Shown in pieces: positions 1 to 13,631 of a stretch of 64,000 bases of DNA. The position numbers and the translations under genes are program-made. Below the pieces are notes generated by a model. That model was given only the letters and a program-made list of their open reading frames with translations. It made no database searches and was not told the DNA's origin. The DNA is from Chamaelirium japonicum (lineage: Eukaryota; Streptophyta; Magnoliopsida; Liliales; Melanthiaceae), in the NCBI GenBank assembly GCA_947650365.1, contig OX393549.1, forward strand, positions 79,906,533-79,970,532, written 5' to 3'. The stretch's first letter is position 1. Each line of letters begins with the position of its first letter.

Positions 1-773
1 CTGAGTTTTGCTCGGATTATTAGGGTTTCAGCCGTCGAAACCTTGCTGGTTTTGGCTGAAACCCTAACGATCCGGCCAAAACCCATATCTGAAGGCTAGT
101 GTCGCTGAATCCCTAACAAATCGGGACATAATTAGGCCAAAATCGATTTTATCTAGCTGATCCGGATCTGTGGGTTCTGCTTGATTGCTTTGGTATTGAA
201 TGGAATGTGGGTTCTGTTTGATTGCTTTGATACTGATTAGAATGTGTGTTCATAATCTAGCTCAAAAATTATTATATAATTTATATTTAATTAATTATAT
301 ATATATAATATAATTATAAACGTATCCCTGCCGTACTGCGTATCCTAGTTTTTCAAAATTCCACGTATCGCCGTATCCGTATCCCCGTATCCGTATCGGT
401 GCTTCCTTGCTGATAAGTTCAACAAATCATGGATCCATGGAGGATCCAACAAGTTAAGATGGTATGAGAGGGTTTGTCACTATGCACATTAGATTTTAAG
501 GTTAAGAACTTAAATATTTAAACCATTTTTTGACATAATAAAACCAATCCTTATAATCATCATTCAAGCCTTATCCTATTAAGATAGAGAACAAAGGAGC
601 ACAACTCTAATCAAGAAGTCCAAAAAAAAAAAAAGATTGACAAAAAATTTCAAACCAAATGTCAACATGTTGTCAACCATTTCTAACCATTCTCAAACAT
701 GTTGTCAACATGTTCGAGAAGCCGATGTCCGCACCGCAGACCATGTGGGTGCAAAATCTGGCTAACGCCCTAC

Positions 774-970
774 AGTGGGACCTGCAGCCCTATCTGGGGC
801 CCACGAAGATGATAGTGGGATACGCAGCCCTACCTGGGGCTCACGAGCACAACAGTGGGACCCGCAGCCCTGCCTGGGCCCACAAGCATGACAATGGGAC
901 CCACAGCCCTGCCTGGGGCCCACGAGCACGACAGTGGGACCCACAGCACTGCCTGGGGTCCACTTATATT
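774..970 (+). repeat. 40-bp minisatellite, about five units
   Basis: The core AGTGGGACCCGCAGCCCTGC and a following CTGGGGCCCACGAGCACGAC recur with starts at 774, 814, 854, 893 and 933, a period of 39-40 bp. Units diverge by a few substitutions. The apparent small ORFs on both strands here follow from the repeat. Confidence 0.85.
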
Positions 971-1427
971 ATCTGGGGTCTGGTAAATCCCCCCGGGTAT
1001 TAACCAAAACCCCGGATATACCTGGGAATATTCCCCACAAACCAAACTGCTATATAGAGCCAATCCTGTAAATATTCAAGATCAAAAATTCCAGAGTAGA
1101 ATCCCACTTTCTGTTTTCCAGAGCTCCCAGAGCCTTCTGGTTTTCAGACTCCAAACAAACATTTTTCATACTCTGTTCACTTGTATAAGCACTCCTCAGC
1201 CTGTCGAGAATAGTGCTACTTTTTACACAAAGAGATAGTGGATTCAAAGGTTGCGTCTTACCGCACGAAGACGTAGGCTTCGACCGAATTCCGTCATCAC
1301 ACCATGTGTCAACTTTCTCTATCTCTCTCTCTCTCTACTCTATAGTGTTAGTGTGACAGTTCAGCTTGCGACAACTTAGCGCTTCAAAACGTGCCACATC
1401 CCGAAGGGTAAAACCTTCAATTGACTA

Positions 1428-2261
1428 TTGGTGGGGGGTTACGTACGGCAACCGAAATCCTCCCCCACATACCACTTCAACCGTCCTTCGCAAAGGGAGG
1501 TGGCAGGATCTGCATGTGCAGCACCGAGTCGAGGGCATGGCGATGCGTCTCTGATTTGCAAGGAGTTGGTGGCCTCTTGTGCAAATCCAGAGAAGGGAAC
1601 TTGGAGATTTCCGGAGGAGGAGGAGGAGGATGGAGTCAGCATAGATGGAGTGAAGACTGGTAAGGACATTCACGATGCTCTTTTTGATCGGTATCACTTG
1701 GCCGGCATCCCAAAGAAGGAAGATTCGAGTATCCAATAGGCTATTGTAGATATCATGAGGGCTAAAGGCGGGGAAATCCCCGGAGATGGCATCTATGGAC
1801 TAAATCCGGAAAATGAGATGGTGGTGCTTCTCCACAAGATGGCAATCAAATACCAGAATTGGCCCCCGGAGACCCCTATGCATTACTTTCGGCTACATAA
1901 GGATTTGTTGGAGTGCTTCTCCGCGAAACGAATCCTGCAACGTTGGCCTTCGACCGAGAGCGGCCGAACAACAAGGAGTGGGAACTAGAAGGGACCAAAG
2001 AGTGTAGTGGGGCATGTATTGCATGGTTAACTTTGTTTGTACGGAATAGGGAATCGTTCTTTGCGTGATGCTCGACTGTTTGAGCTAGCGCTTTTTGTGA
2101 GATCATTGAGTCATAGCAATGCTGAGTTGTCTGTGCACAGCTATGTGTCGTGCTCCTAGGATCCATGTGCTTGCCCATCCTGAACATAGCCTAGCACTGT
2201 AATTTTCCTTCTCCCCATTTCATAGGTTCCTAATAAAATCTTACTTACCTTCCAAAAAAAA
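1428..2261 (+). pseudogene. Possible processed pseudogene or relic coding frame of unknown family
   Basis: One plus frame (codon phase of 1428) stays open to a TAG at 1737-1739 and then, still in frame, to 1988, about 187 codons with one internal stop. It includes an E-rich run and segments such as DALFDRYHLAGIPKKE and MAIKYQNWPPETPMHYFRLH. About 240 bp downstream lies AATAAA (2232-2237), followed 17 bp later by an eight-A run (2254-2261), the layout expected at the 3' end of a reverse-transcribed mRNA. I do not recognise the family. The protein-like appearance could be chance, and no flanking duplication was identified. Confidence 0.3.
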
Positions 2262-5200
2262 TCATTTAAGATTGTTGCCAAAAACTTGATCAAAGCACCT
2301 AGCAAGAGATGCCCGACAGCCCCGACAAGAAACCTAATCGGTTAAATGGTGGGTAGGATATAACAAGCTAAGTGCAACAAGATTAAGGTATTAAAATTTT
2401 AAAATATAAAAACTATTTAAGAATAAAATATAACACATGTCCAAAAGGATATGGCCATAATTAATTATGATGACAAGCTCAATACCTAGCTAAGTCAATT
2501 ACAGTTTCCAAACTAAAACAGACCATTTAAATATTTCTTTAAAAAAAAATTGTGAGCGCCAAAAAAGTCACCCGCTTGTTGTCCACATGGCAGAAGCGGA
2601 GGGGGACACATGCCCACCCCACCCCCCCAAGGTGACTTTCATCGTTGGATCACTCCACTTGGCTCTGAGACGCGTCCGATGATGCCACGAGTGATGAGGG
2701 GAGTGCGTCAGGACGCGTCTCGCCATCATTGGACAATGGTGGAACACTCAACACAATCGATGCACTACGGTGCACATCTAATGACTCACACCCACACCCG
2801 CACACAACCCTAGGGTTGGGAGGGTGGCGATATTAAAGGAACATACGAGAGAAAAGGGAGGGAGCTATAAAAGGAAACGCAACAACAACCATGTGAGGGA
2901 GGGGGGCTAGGTTCTCTCATCTCTCACAGATCTCTTCAGCCCTCACACGGTCCACACGGATCTACTCTCTCTCTCTCTCCATGTCTCCCTTCTTTACTCA
3001 CTCGAACTCTCCCTACTTGGAATAATGGCAGTAGAGGGGATGGCGCCAAACTCTCCCCCCAACCATGAGCAGCAACAGTGGCAACAAAGGAAGGTCGAGG
3101 GAGGCCACACGTCATCCCCTCCTCGGATCTACAGTAACAGCTGCACCAGGAGGAAGGATGGTAGTCGACTAAGGTTTCCACTCCCCTCTAACTCCCTCAC
3201 CCTCCGATTCTCCTGATCTATCAAAGCCTAGGAAGCACAGATACCTCGAAAGAAACCACGTACCCATATCAGATACATATCGAATACCGATACGCCTAGG
3301 ATACGGCATGAGACGTGTCCGATACAAAAAAAAAACTATCCAAAATTAAAAAAACAAAAACCGGTTTTGGATAAGGCCCTGATATGCGTTGTATCCAAAA
3401 ATATTCTTCCTCCTCATGTTGAGAGCGGAATTGAAGCAACTATTCTTTCATACACTCATTGAAGAGGAACAAAATCACACCTTAAAGAGTCCAAAACTTG
3501 GTATTCGTCCACAACAATCTTCACCTTTTATCAAGGAGATATCAACAATACAATGAAGGTGGCACTAAGATGTGGGATGTTGAAGGGGATACATTTGATT
3601 CAATGGAAGGTGTGGGATACTGGAGGTTGCAAATATTTCCCTCCACGAACTGGATTTGGAGGCCATACTATTCACCGATGATGGCAATGCTAATAATGAT
3701 GACAAACTCCTTGAAATTCGGTTGAAATGAAGAGTGGTTTGGGATTTCTTTCTTGTGTTTTACATGTTTTTTGTCAAGACATGATGTATTAACTTGTTGG
3801 ATGTTTATTTTGGTCGAGTCGTTTGAATTTTTGATCTTTGTAATGAATAATGAATCATTGATGCAAAGATAGTTGACTCGTGAGTCATTGGGAATTTGTT
3901 AATGCAGTTGGACTCCCCGGTGTCCTAGCGGGCAGGAGGCCCTCGAGGGCCTCGACGAGCATGGAGGAAACTGGCCATCGTTGGGGTCTTATGACTACTA
4001 TATGTTTAATCATGTGAAAAGGTTATTCATTTTTCGCATAAGATTTTTGAAGAAACAAGAGAACATGTACGAAATGTGTTGGTCAAGGTTTAAAATTTTG
4101 CACACGTTTCGATTGGAACTGAGATTGAATCAACCAGGTCCAGATCAGCTGGTTTCAGCAAGTTTTGTCTACAACCAATTGAAACCTTTTTTTTCTTGTG
4201 TGTGTGCATAGGGAGTGAGAAAGGGCGCAAGACATGGTACTTATTCTGGTGATTTGCTTAGGCTTAGACACCTTTTGTTTTTTTAATATTTTAAGTAATA
4301 TAGATCATCTTTTTTTTGTTATTAATATCCAAATTGAGATTTCGGGTTCAGTTGTTTCGGCTAACATTATGAAAAATTAATAAATATCTAAAGATTACAA
4401 AAAAAGTTAAAATTTAAAAAGAAAAAAGAAATCAAAATCTCAAAAGAGAAGCAGAATTAAAAAGACTAAATACACAACTTTGTCTTGCACAAAGGGAGCA
4501 ACATGCTTCTCTAGTCTTTATGAATGTTAAATAGGCAGAAATGGTGATGCATAATAATCGACTACTAAGGTATAGCAAAACATCTTTGTAATAATCATTG
4601 GTCCAAAATGTAGTCATGAATGATGTGATGCTAGTACGAAGAGGATAAAAGCATTAGTGGCATCATTAGTCAGAACCCAATAGATACATGAATAAAATCG
4701 TTGTCACACTTAATGGATAAAAGCTTAGATGTGGATCATTAGCTAGTGTAAGAACGTTATTGATAGTTTAAGGCCAGTCGAGAGAGGATCGCACTTCGTT
4801 ATACTATCTCGAGGAAGAATCAGTTCGGGATGTGGTCCTTCCTGGGTGTAATCGGGTTTGGGTGAGAGTTTGTAACATGTTTGGTTTGCTATTACATTAC
4901 TCGCCCCACCCTATGGTTTTTTCCCTTTGACATAGCAAAGGAATTTTCCACGTAAACCCAACCTTGTCTTCTCTTTTGGTTTGTTAGATTGTGCCTACCT
5001 ACTAAGCCAAAAAAAAACCCCACAGAAAGCAATCAAACACTATGGGCTCACTCCCTTAATCAAATCAAAAAGTGTTCTCAAGAGGTTAAATTCTTCCAAA
5101 CACACATAGCTAAATCATTCTCATGTTACTTTGTGCTAGGAGAAACTCGAACATAACGCTTCCAAATCAACAAGTTATATAAATCCGAGTTTACATCAAT

Positions 5201-5789
5201 TGGCATCAAAGAACAAAAGTAGAAACCCATTAAGACCAAAAGGCCAAAACATCATAGAAGCTTCCAATTTGAATCCTACTAAAGTCCTATTCACACCATG
5301 GATTGAATGCGACTCATTATGTACTATGAAGCACTTCTTTGGGTTTCCTATTCTCCGCAAATGCAAAGTAGAAGTATTTTAAACCGTTTGGGATCAACTG
5401 ACATGCAGCCTAAAAATGAGGAAAGTATTATATTATCCATTTATTTGAATCATTTGATAGCTGGCATCTAAATCTAGATGTTGATCATTCTTCTTTAACC
5501 TCATAAGGTGTAAGAATCAACCTTTGCTGTTTATATTTGACTCCAAGATCTTTAACTAGGGGGAAATAATAAAATTTCATCTGTAGTGGCTTAAATTAAA
5601 TTTCTGCATTAGGAACTTCCAGTACTGGAGCAATATTCTGCCATTATAAAATTACTGTCATATTGGCTAATGAAACTGATGTTCAGGAACTTAAGCCAGA
5701 CAATTCAATTCTACAAAGGAAAAAAGTATAAAATAGATGAGTAATCAAACTTCAAATAAAATTCAAAGAAGAGTCAATAGAAAAGATAC

Positions 5790-5915
5790 CTGAGTTTGTT
5801 TCTGAATTAAGTGATCAGTTAGTTGAGAAAGCCTCTTTTTTAGTTCAACTTCTACTTCAGTAGGATGCAATAGCTCATTTCTTGTCATAACAATGTTCTC
5901 TTCTAGCTCTTTTGC
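5790..5915 (-). CDS. GC5: GC5/TMF-like golgin, exon g (last exon present in window)
   Basis: A 126-nt block of 42 codons, phase 0. Acceptor TTTGAAG precedes 5915 and donor GTATCT follows 5790. It reads AKELEENIVMTRNELLHPTE then VEVELKKRLSQLTDHLIQKQ and TQ. This is the most conserved stretch of the TMF C-terminal domain. The expected following segment (a VEAL-SEKATLLFR-type sequence in the family) was sought between 1 and 5789 on the minus strand and not seen, so the next intron exceeds 5.7 kb. Confidence 0.9.
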
Positions 5916-7093
5916 CTTCAAAATGCAAACAAGGGACTAATGAATCAGTACCAATCATTATCTTGTCTAAAAAACTTTAGGATTAAACAACTCATGATCA
6001 AGCAATAGGCGTTTAAGATCAAATAAGTTTAGCAGTATGTTCAATACAAAGACATAGTCGCATGAGAAAACACAGAACTTTACGGTTATACAACTCATAA
6101 TGTAATTAATCATTTTGCATCTCTGTGACTTCACGGGTACAAAATAATGTTAATTATATACTTTTCTGAACCAACAGTTCCATTCTGATGTCTTTCAGTT
6201 AACACTCAGACAAAATGCAAACTGTAGACGTACTATATGTAATTGTGTGTTTCCATGAAAAAACGTTCTATTTAACATAATATGGTGTCATGTATATTTG
6301 GTCCTATGCACATCATATAGAAAGAAACAGAGGGGTGGTGGTTCCTGATTTCCTGTGCAAAAGAATCCTGAGATCCCCTTACACGTAATTCACTCCCAAG
6401 TATCAATTCTTGATCGAATTCACGAATTGAAGCCGAGGTCTCATAAGCTTGATTAAAAATATGTTAAGAACACACTTCTACTGACACCCAACGTAAATCT
6501 CTTTGACGTGTGAATTTTGGCATTACCACTTACCAAAAGGAGGACTGTCAAGTCTTGCCCTAATGGCTGAACTAAGGAAACATGCTCACCTAAATTACTT
6601 GTAACACCCGAAGTAGCATTGATATTTTTACTCCTTGATCAGTTTTGAGTCTTTTGATCATTTGATGATAAGAGCTCTTTCAGATCGTGATTCGTGAATG
6701 ATTTGTCCTCATCCAACAATCCAAATCATCAAAATGCTGGAAATATTAAAAAAAGGGGTTGGAAATATCAAATCCCATCCCAATTCCCATGTCACAAGGA
6801 TGAAAAAAATCAGAACCTATCTTATGAGTTAAAATTTATATTTTGTAGAATATAACAATATGAAGCATACATGTACGTATGAACTATGAGGAACATTTCA
6901 TGCATTCACATAGTATTCCCTATTAATGAGATGTATGTGTATGGTGTTACATATTTATGATCATTATAAAATTTAGAGAGGTGTACTTGTGATGAGCACG
7001 CCTCAGCTCATTGTCCTTGTACATGTACATTTTAGGCCAACGTCATAATACATTAAGAGAACATCCCATCATCTTCCTTCTTGGTGTGCTTAC

Positions 7094-7106
7094 TTGGTAT
7101 CAGAGC
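7094..7106 (+). repeat. Primer-binding-site relic of an LTR retrotransposon
   Basis: TTGGTATCAGAGC matches the complement of the 3' end of plant initiator tRNA-Met, the standard primer site of Ty1/copia and many Ty3/gypsy elements. An LTR end would be expected a few bases upstream (near 7090). No internal coding sequence or second LTR was recognised, so only a fragment remains. Confidence 0.55.
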
Positions 7107-7523
7107 CGGCATCCTTATGTAATTTTGATTAGGGATAGTGCTGGACGGAATGCTTGAAGTCTTGAACCACTGTTTAAAATCAAATGAATAGCTCCTCACA
7201 GCACTTTGCTTCGCGGTATTATCCCCCCGAATCATATCGGAAATGTTCAATGGGTTAGCTCAAAATTTCTACAAAAAGGGTTGAAAATAATTTTTATTCA
7301 ACAAATACCAAATTCTCATATATTGAGATGGGCCCTTCCTTAATATAGACCATTCTTACTCGCTTTTTTAAGTAACAGGAAACCCAAGAAAGATGATAAT
7401 CCTATTTCAAAAGAGACTAGAATGCAACCTTTTCTTCTCTTTTCCTATTTGTTCCTATGAGTTGTTGACACGGATACGAGAGTCGGACACTTCAAAATCA
7501 TAAAAGCTGAATACAGGGACACG

Positions 7524-7557
<34 letters not shown>

Positions 7558-8040
7558 TATCGATGAAATTGTGAAATTAATAAATCTTGAAAATCACTAG
7601 AATAAAATTACCAAATATAATTGGAGTTCACGCCGTATCAACACGGTGGGCACGGGAGTCTGTGTCGATTCGGGTTGGCACGGCTCCAGGCCTCAAAACC
7701 TCCTCCCCCCATATCATAAATTTGTTCCCCTCTTATCTTCCCTTTTATGTTTGTCTTCTATTCTTTTTTTATTTTGTGCAGCTTTTGTGATTGGTAATCC
7801 AATAAGAGGGAGGGGGAGGACATAGCATGTTAGCTTCCATGTGGAAAGGGAGAGAAATAAGGGATAAGAGACCATCCTCCTCGCAAGAGGAATCTCGATC
7901 CTCTTGTACCCATGGAAAGGTCCCACGGTTAAAGAGGGATTAGATTCATCTCCTTGTTGGGAGAGAAGTCTTACTCCTTATGGGCCCTCCATTCTTTGTA
8001 AATTTAGTTATTTGATTGAATAAAAATCATACTTCAGCCT

Positions 8041-8260
<220 letters not shown>

Positions 8261-11200
8261 CTTCTACTTCTTGTCTATTTTTACTGCTTAACGTTCCCAG
8301 ATCGAACATGTCACGTATGTCAGAATGTTCCCCTTTAAATTCCACCTCACCACCTTATGGATCTACCAAATTCAGTTATTTTAATAGAAAGAAATGGGGA
8401 ATAATGTGGTACCAGTCTTTTAGGTTTACATTATGGAATAGGAATAGATCTATATGCCCGCACTTCAAGTGTTTTTATATTTGTTGTATGTCCGCACTTC
8501 CAAGTGTATAACCATTAACATTAGCTAATGATTACGCAGAAATAATCCGGAGAATAGTATTAGAGTATTAATTAAGCATGTAGCAATATTTTCAAGAATA
8601 TACATCTAGTTTTGGATCCCAACAGAATTTACGTCTAGGACAAAGTAATCAACCTTTTGGGTTTATAATACAAAAGGCCGGGAAAAGGGTGCTTTTAATA
8701 GAGTTGTTGCAAGACAGATTATGTAAAGCAATGATTCCAAAGTGTCGTGCATTCATGGAATGGGACAATGATGGGAGTCTTTATGGTAGTGATAAGGCCG
8801 GAATGGCCATGCCGGTGATTCCAAGTGCTGCGTATAAGGTCATGTGCACAACATGAAAATAAGTAGCATAGAAGGTGATGAGTCAAATGTGTGAGATTGC
8901 AAAAAAGAATAGAATTAATAAAACATGCACAGGAAAATTGAAGCATGCATTTTATAGAATGTAACAAAACGAAATCTGCCTCAGAGGGTGCAGGGCTTGA
9001 GCATGGACCATGTGCATGAAAGAAAAAGGCCATATAACTAGGTTTAGAATTCAATTTTGGAGCAGTTTTAGCCCCAGCTTGTGCAGAAGTTTTATCAATT
9101 ATGTTCCAATTCATACAATTTTGAATTAAATAAGCTGAAGTAGAAATACTGCAATTTAAAAGAGAGAAAATTCAAAACGCATTAAAAAAATCAAAAGATA
9201 TGGCAAGGTTGGTAATATAGTAAAAGAACTTATATAAAATTAACTAATAAAATTACGGATTGCTTAAGGTGTGCATATTTGGTATACTTTCAATGGATGA
9301 TGATTCCTGTTTTCATAATTAATAATGATTAAAAGTGACGATGCACATGGTGTGTACTACTAGAATTATGAATAGTAGTTAAGAGTGCATGTGAAATTGA
9401 AATCATTGACCTTTACAACCATGAGGCCAATTTATATGTTTATAACAAAATTTGGCTTCGCCAAATAGACTGAAATGGAGCCAAAACTGGTATATACTCT
9501 ATTAGAGCCCCATTTAACTCATTAGGCCAACAAAACAGAGCATTACAAGCAAAATATTTTGTTCTGGGTGAATTCAAATCATGGCTTAGAAATTCAAATG
9601 AAATCCCGTCGGTGGTCAAAGTAATCACATAGGCCAAAATACAGATGTTTTCATTAACTGTCATACTTGTTGCAATATTTATATATCATCAAGTCTGGAC
9701 ATCTAATAACGAGACTACAATGGAATCGACACATCAGCAGAGCGAGCAAAAACAAGAACATTAACAAAAAATCCAGCCATTTGTGATATAAAATAGCTTT
9801 CTTTCGGTCAAGAAATATCCCTTGATAGGAAGGTGTGTTGAAGAAGTATTAGAAAGCTAATCTCCAATATGACTCAAGGGTTGTTGGTTTGAGGTTCAAG
9901 CCCATAGCATCGTTAAATAGAGTAGACATAATTTTGAGATCTAGGTCTAACCAACTTATGATGTAGTGACGTAGGACGACTATTGAAAGGACTCTCTAAC
10001 ACCTATATGGATGAAATATGATGTAAACGATTACTTTCTAACTTAAGGATAGCAGTTGTAATAATGTATGTTTATATAATATGCGGAAGCAAGTAGCACT
10101 CGATGATATATAATCTAGCCCTATGGTAATGCCTAGATGATGATCCAAGCACAATTATGATTGTCGATATTAGACAAGTAAGTTACAACAACTAAATTAT
10201 AGATCAATCACAATTTCAGCGCAAATTAAAATAAATTCAGGTAGATTATAAAATGATTTAATACTTTCTTCAAGTTGCCCAAGTTGGCTTAAAGTTATGA
10301 GTAAAGTCACGGGCCGCCGAGGTTCTACGTCGAACTTCGGGTCAAGCACGGAGAATTCGTAGTCTTTCAACTTATCAATCAAGATCGAATTATTGAAGCC
10401 TCTAACGATCGCAAGGAAAGAGCAGCGCTAGTAGGTTCTATTGTTGCGGATGCCTTGTAGGGACTAGAAGGATAATAAGAACAAAATTTGGGCTGATTGC
10501 TGTCCCACAGCAAAGAGCTCTGATTTTGACCCTTTCGGGCTCCGAAAACAAGGAAAAAGTAAAGCCAACTAGTAGGTTTTGATCGATATTGATCGAAACA
10601 TCGAAAATCAGTTTTGAAGAGGAATTTGAAAATGAAAACAAGGTTCGAATTCAGTTTCAGCAAAACAGAAATAAATTTCAGCAAACAATGGGTTTCTGGT
10701 TGGAAGGTTTCGAGCGGGCGATGGATCTCAAGACTTGCGATGAAAGAAACGTGGATGTGCAGATTTTACCTTTGAATCACAAGAAAATTCAGCAAAAAGA
10801 CGAGAATTAGATATATTTTTGGCGTCAAACCACCAGAGTCACACCGGATTGCAAGGAATCGCTCCCGGCTTGATCTTGAGTCACACAAGACGATGAAAAC
10901 AGCAAAATTCTGCAGCTTTTCTTTTGTTTCAGCAAGCATCAAAAGTCCGTTTAACATAAACCCTAAGGCCTTTATAAATAGGCTTACAAAGATAACCCTA
11001 AAAGGAAAGAGATAGCGATGAGGAAGAGAAGGAAGGAGATTTCAGCCGCATAAACAGTAACCACAGGTAAATGTGAACAGTAACCACGGGTCCCCTTATG
11101 CTGCACGTCCTTTTTTTCATTGCCTTCGGCTGGCCTCAGTAAAAGGCCCAATTAATCCCTTTAAGTTGGGTATTAATTGGGATGCCCTAGTAAACCCTTT

Positions 11201-11988
11201 CACTAATAAACGTGTGCACCCATTACATGGACCCAAATAACTAAAATATGGCCTCTCCGAGCCAAGTACATGAAATAAAACATAAAGTAATAAACGAGTA
11301 GTGGTCCGCTAGGAAAATCCACTGCTCCGGATATACCGGCGCCCTCAGGTCTCAGCTCCAATGACTCCTTCTATGAGATGTCTTCATGATGCCTCCATCA
11401 ACTTACACATCAAATGAACAAAATAAAGCTTTTTGGTTATGGTTATAGTTGATATAAAAATTGCACTAGTTGTGTAGGTATCAATAGTTGACTATTAATC
11501 TAATTTATCTTTTAGCTTTAATAACACATTCACCTTCGTATTTGAATTAAGTTTCGACATTGTATGGCAGCACTAAACGACAATGCCCAAGTTAACATAC
11601 CATTATACCAAAGACTGACTTATAATTCTTAAGATTAGTGTCTCTATTATTATGTGCTTCTCATTGTTTTTTAATGAGAGGGTCGCAGAAAAAAAGAGAG
11701 AGGGAAAGAGAAATGGCCAAGTAAATAATATAAAAAACCACTTAACACCAATCAATCAATAGTTTCAGATATGGCATGAAACACAGATGGTCACATAAAC
11801 ATCTATAAGGTTAGTCAAGCTTCCTGGAATTTAAGAAACACGAGCAATAAATACTGAAATAAATTCCCAGGTGTAGAATAAATGATGGAATAATTAAATT
11901 AGGTATAAATATACACACCATATATCACAAGACTATGAGATCATAAGAGAGGATATTACAATTAGTTTTATCAATTTGTACTGCTCAC

Positions 11989-12081
11989 CTTGTCCTTCAA
12001 CTTTGCAATTTTATCGCATACAAGGGAGTACTCTGCATCAAGTATCTCCTTTTCAACTGCAGCCTTCTTTGAAGAGTCTAT
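11989..12081 (-). CDS. GC5: GC5/TMF-like golgin, exon f
   Basis: A 93-nt block of 31 codons, phase 0. Acceptor TCTCCAG precedes 12081 and donor GTGAGC follows 11989. It reads IDSSKKAAVEKEILDAEYSL then VCDKIAKLKDK. The EKEILDAEYS-(V/I)CDKI segment is a recognisable GC5 motif. It is separated from exon e by a 160-bp intron. Confidence 0.88.
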
Positions 12082-12241
12082 CTGGAGACAAATTCACAGG
12101 AAAAACGACAAAGATATATTGCAAGGATATTTTCTATGACTAACTTTTTTGAAGAAACCCGATTAATAAACCTCCAAGCAGTAGTCTATGCAAAACGATA
12201 ATACCTATCATGAAGAATCTAAAACTATATTGATTGCTTAC
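12082..12241 (-). other. GC5 intron between exons e and f (160 bp)
   Basis: Short GT-AG intron with donor GTAAGC and acceptor CTCCAG. Confidence 0.85.
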
Positions 12242-12294
12242 TTCGCTTAAAGAAGGGGCACCCTGATGGATCTTAAGCATTCTTCTGCGATGCT
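12242..12294 (-). CDS. GC5: GC5/TMF-like golgin, exon e
   Basis: A 53-nt block. Acceptor TTTGTGCAG precedes 12294 and donor GTAAGC follows 12242. It completes the split Glu codon and reads EHRRRMLKIHQGAPSLSE, ending in phase 0. It is basic and short and is the least conserved part of the C-terminal coil. Assignment rests on phase compatibility with exons d and f and on the strong splice sites. Confidence 0.82.
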
Positions 12295-12939
12295 CTGCAC
12301 AAAGAGAAATAACTATGTGATTCTGACAAAGGTACAAGGCATACAATATTTTACTAAAATTTAGGAAACCATTGGTGGTCAGTAGGTTGTTTGATTCTAG
12401 TTATAAGATGCACTCTTAGCTATTTATTTTAAATATGTTCCAACTTGATTTGCCAAGGTTTCGGAATTCTATGAGTTAAGTGAAGCAGCCTATGAAGTAA
12501 GTGGTTCATGTACCACATTTGGACACAGAATAGGCACCATTCTGGCCATATGATATCATTTATATCTGAATGGCGTTAGATACGTGTATCAGTGTTCAGA
12601 TCAGCTAAAAAAAGCAAAAAACTAATTTTTCTATAAATGTGGTATTACTTGGTCTGGTTTCAACAGCAAAAACCATTTCGGCAGCGTTTCAACCAGTGTT
12701 AAAACTTCCAAAACACAAAGCTCGGACTCGAATCAAAATCCAGCCAAGTAAACTCAGTCCGACACAGCCGAGTTTTATCCCAACTCGGCCAAATAACTCG
12801 ATTCAAAAACCAGTTGGGTCGAGTCGACTCGATCTGACTTGGCCAAGTTTTTGTCGAGCTTTAGAACAATGGTTTCAACTTATGAAAACTGTTTTGCAAG
12901 GTCTCATCTGATGCGGACCAGCCAACCAGGTATCGGCAA

Positions 12940-13405
12940 GGGGTGGCAATGGGTCGTGTCGGGTCGGGGTTGTGTCAGGTCTAGTTTCGGGTCGTGTCCA
13001 AAACCGGTAGACCCGGACTCGACCCGTTTAACTAATCGTGTCTAGATTCTAAACCCGTACCCGACCCGTTTATAAACGGGTAGACCCGATAGACCCATTT
13101 ACCACACAGGTTTATTCAATTGACCCGATCCGACCCGATTCGACTTAACCCAACATTACCCGATAGACCCGCTGATACTATATATTATAGTATCGGATTG
13201 CGGGTAGACCCGACCTGACTCGATACGACCCGGTGAATTTTAAATGGGTTTTCCCGAGTTTACCGTGTCCAGACCCTAAACCCGGACCCGACCCGTTTAT
13301 TAAACGGGTCTATCGTGTCGACCCGTTTAGCCCTGACCCAGACCCGCTAACTTCGTGTCGGGTCGTATCGGGTCTGCCGTGTCGGGTCCAAAATTGCCAG
13401 CCCTA
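12940..13405. mobile_element. hAT-type MITE, GGGTC/GACCC-rich family, copy 1
   Basis: The left end reads GGGGTGGCAATGGGTCG and the right end TCCAAAATTGCCAGCCCTA, forming imperfect terminal inverted repeats (GGTGGCAAT/ATTGCCAGCC). The interior consists of alternating GGGTCG and CGACCC motifs pointing in both directions, typical of subterminal repeats of hAT MITEs. The left boundary is uncertain by several bases and no clean duplication was found. It shares ends and internal wording with the copy at 13632-14110. Confidence 0.65.
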
Positions 13406-13631
13406 ACCAGCACTTTGTAAGAAACTTTGCACATAACGTGATACATAATCATATTCAATATAGTTCCTGTACTAGTACAGTCAAGGGCAAATACTGCCAT
13501 CTCCGATGCTCGTTTGATGATATATATCCAATAAGATGGCCTTGTCACGCTTTGAAGTCTAGGTGTGTGGTATTTATCATGAGAAATCACATTAAGGTAA
13601 AATGGACGACACTATGCCAGATGATACTTTC

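Larger units (their letters stand above)
1..5789 (-). other. GC5 intron after exon g (open at left edge): mostly unrecognised, relics only
   Basis: No host exon was found here. Contents seen: a GATACGGATACG-type MITE terminus ending near 402 (GGTGCTTCC) and a similar, oppositely oriented terminus near 3232 (GGAAGCACAGATAC); a 40-bp minisatellite at 774-970; a possible retropseudogene at 1428-2261; and a TATA-like GAGCTATAAAAGG near 2862-2874 followed by a GC-rich stretch and a CT-rich leader (2880-3000) without a convincing gene. From 3700 to 5789 I see AT-rich intronic DNA with no recognisable element. Confidence 0.6.

Noticed and set aside
2861..3216. TATA-like GAGCTATAAAAGG followed by a 63-codon frame (MAVEGMAPN...)
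   Set aside because: The frame is short and Gln/Pro/Ser-rich, with no recognised homology or continuation. It might be an LTR or promoter relic, but nothing confirms it.
1..5789. Search for the final GC5 exon(s)
   Set aside because: No minus-strand block encoding the expected last segment with GT-AG borders was seen, so it is presumed to lie left of the window.
10150..11400. Possible LTR with TTTATAAATAGG near 10972
   Set aside because: No second copy, PBS or coding sequence was found, so I mention it only under the intron.
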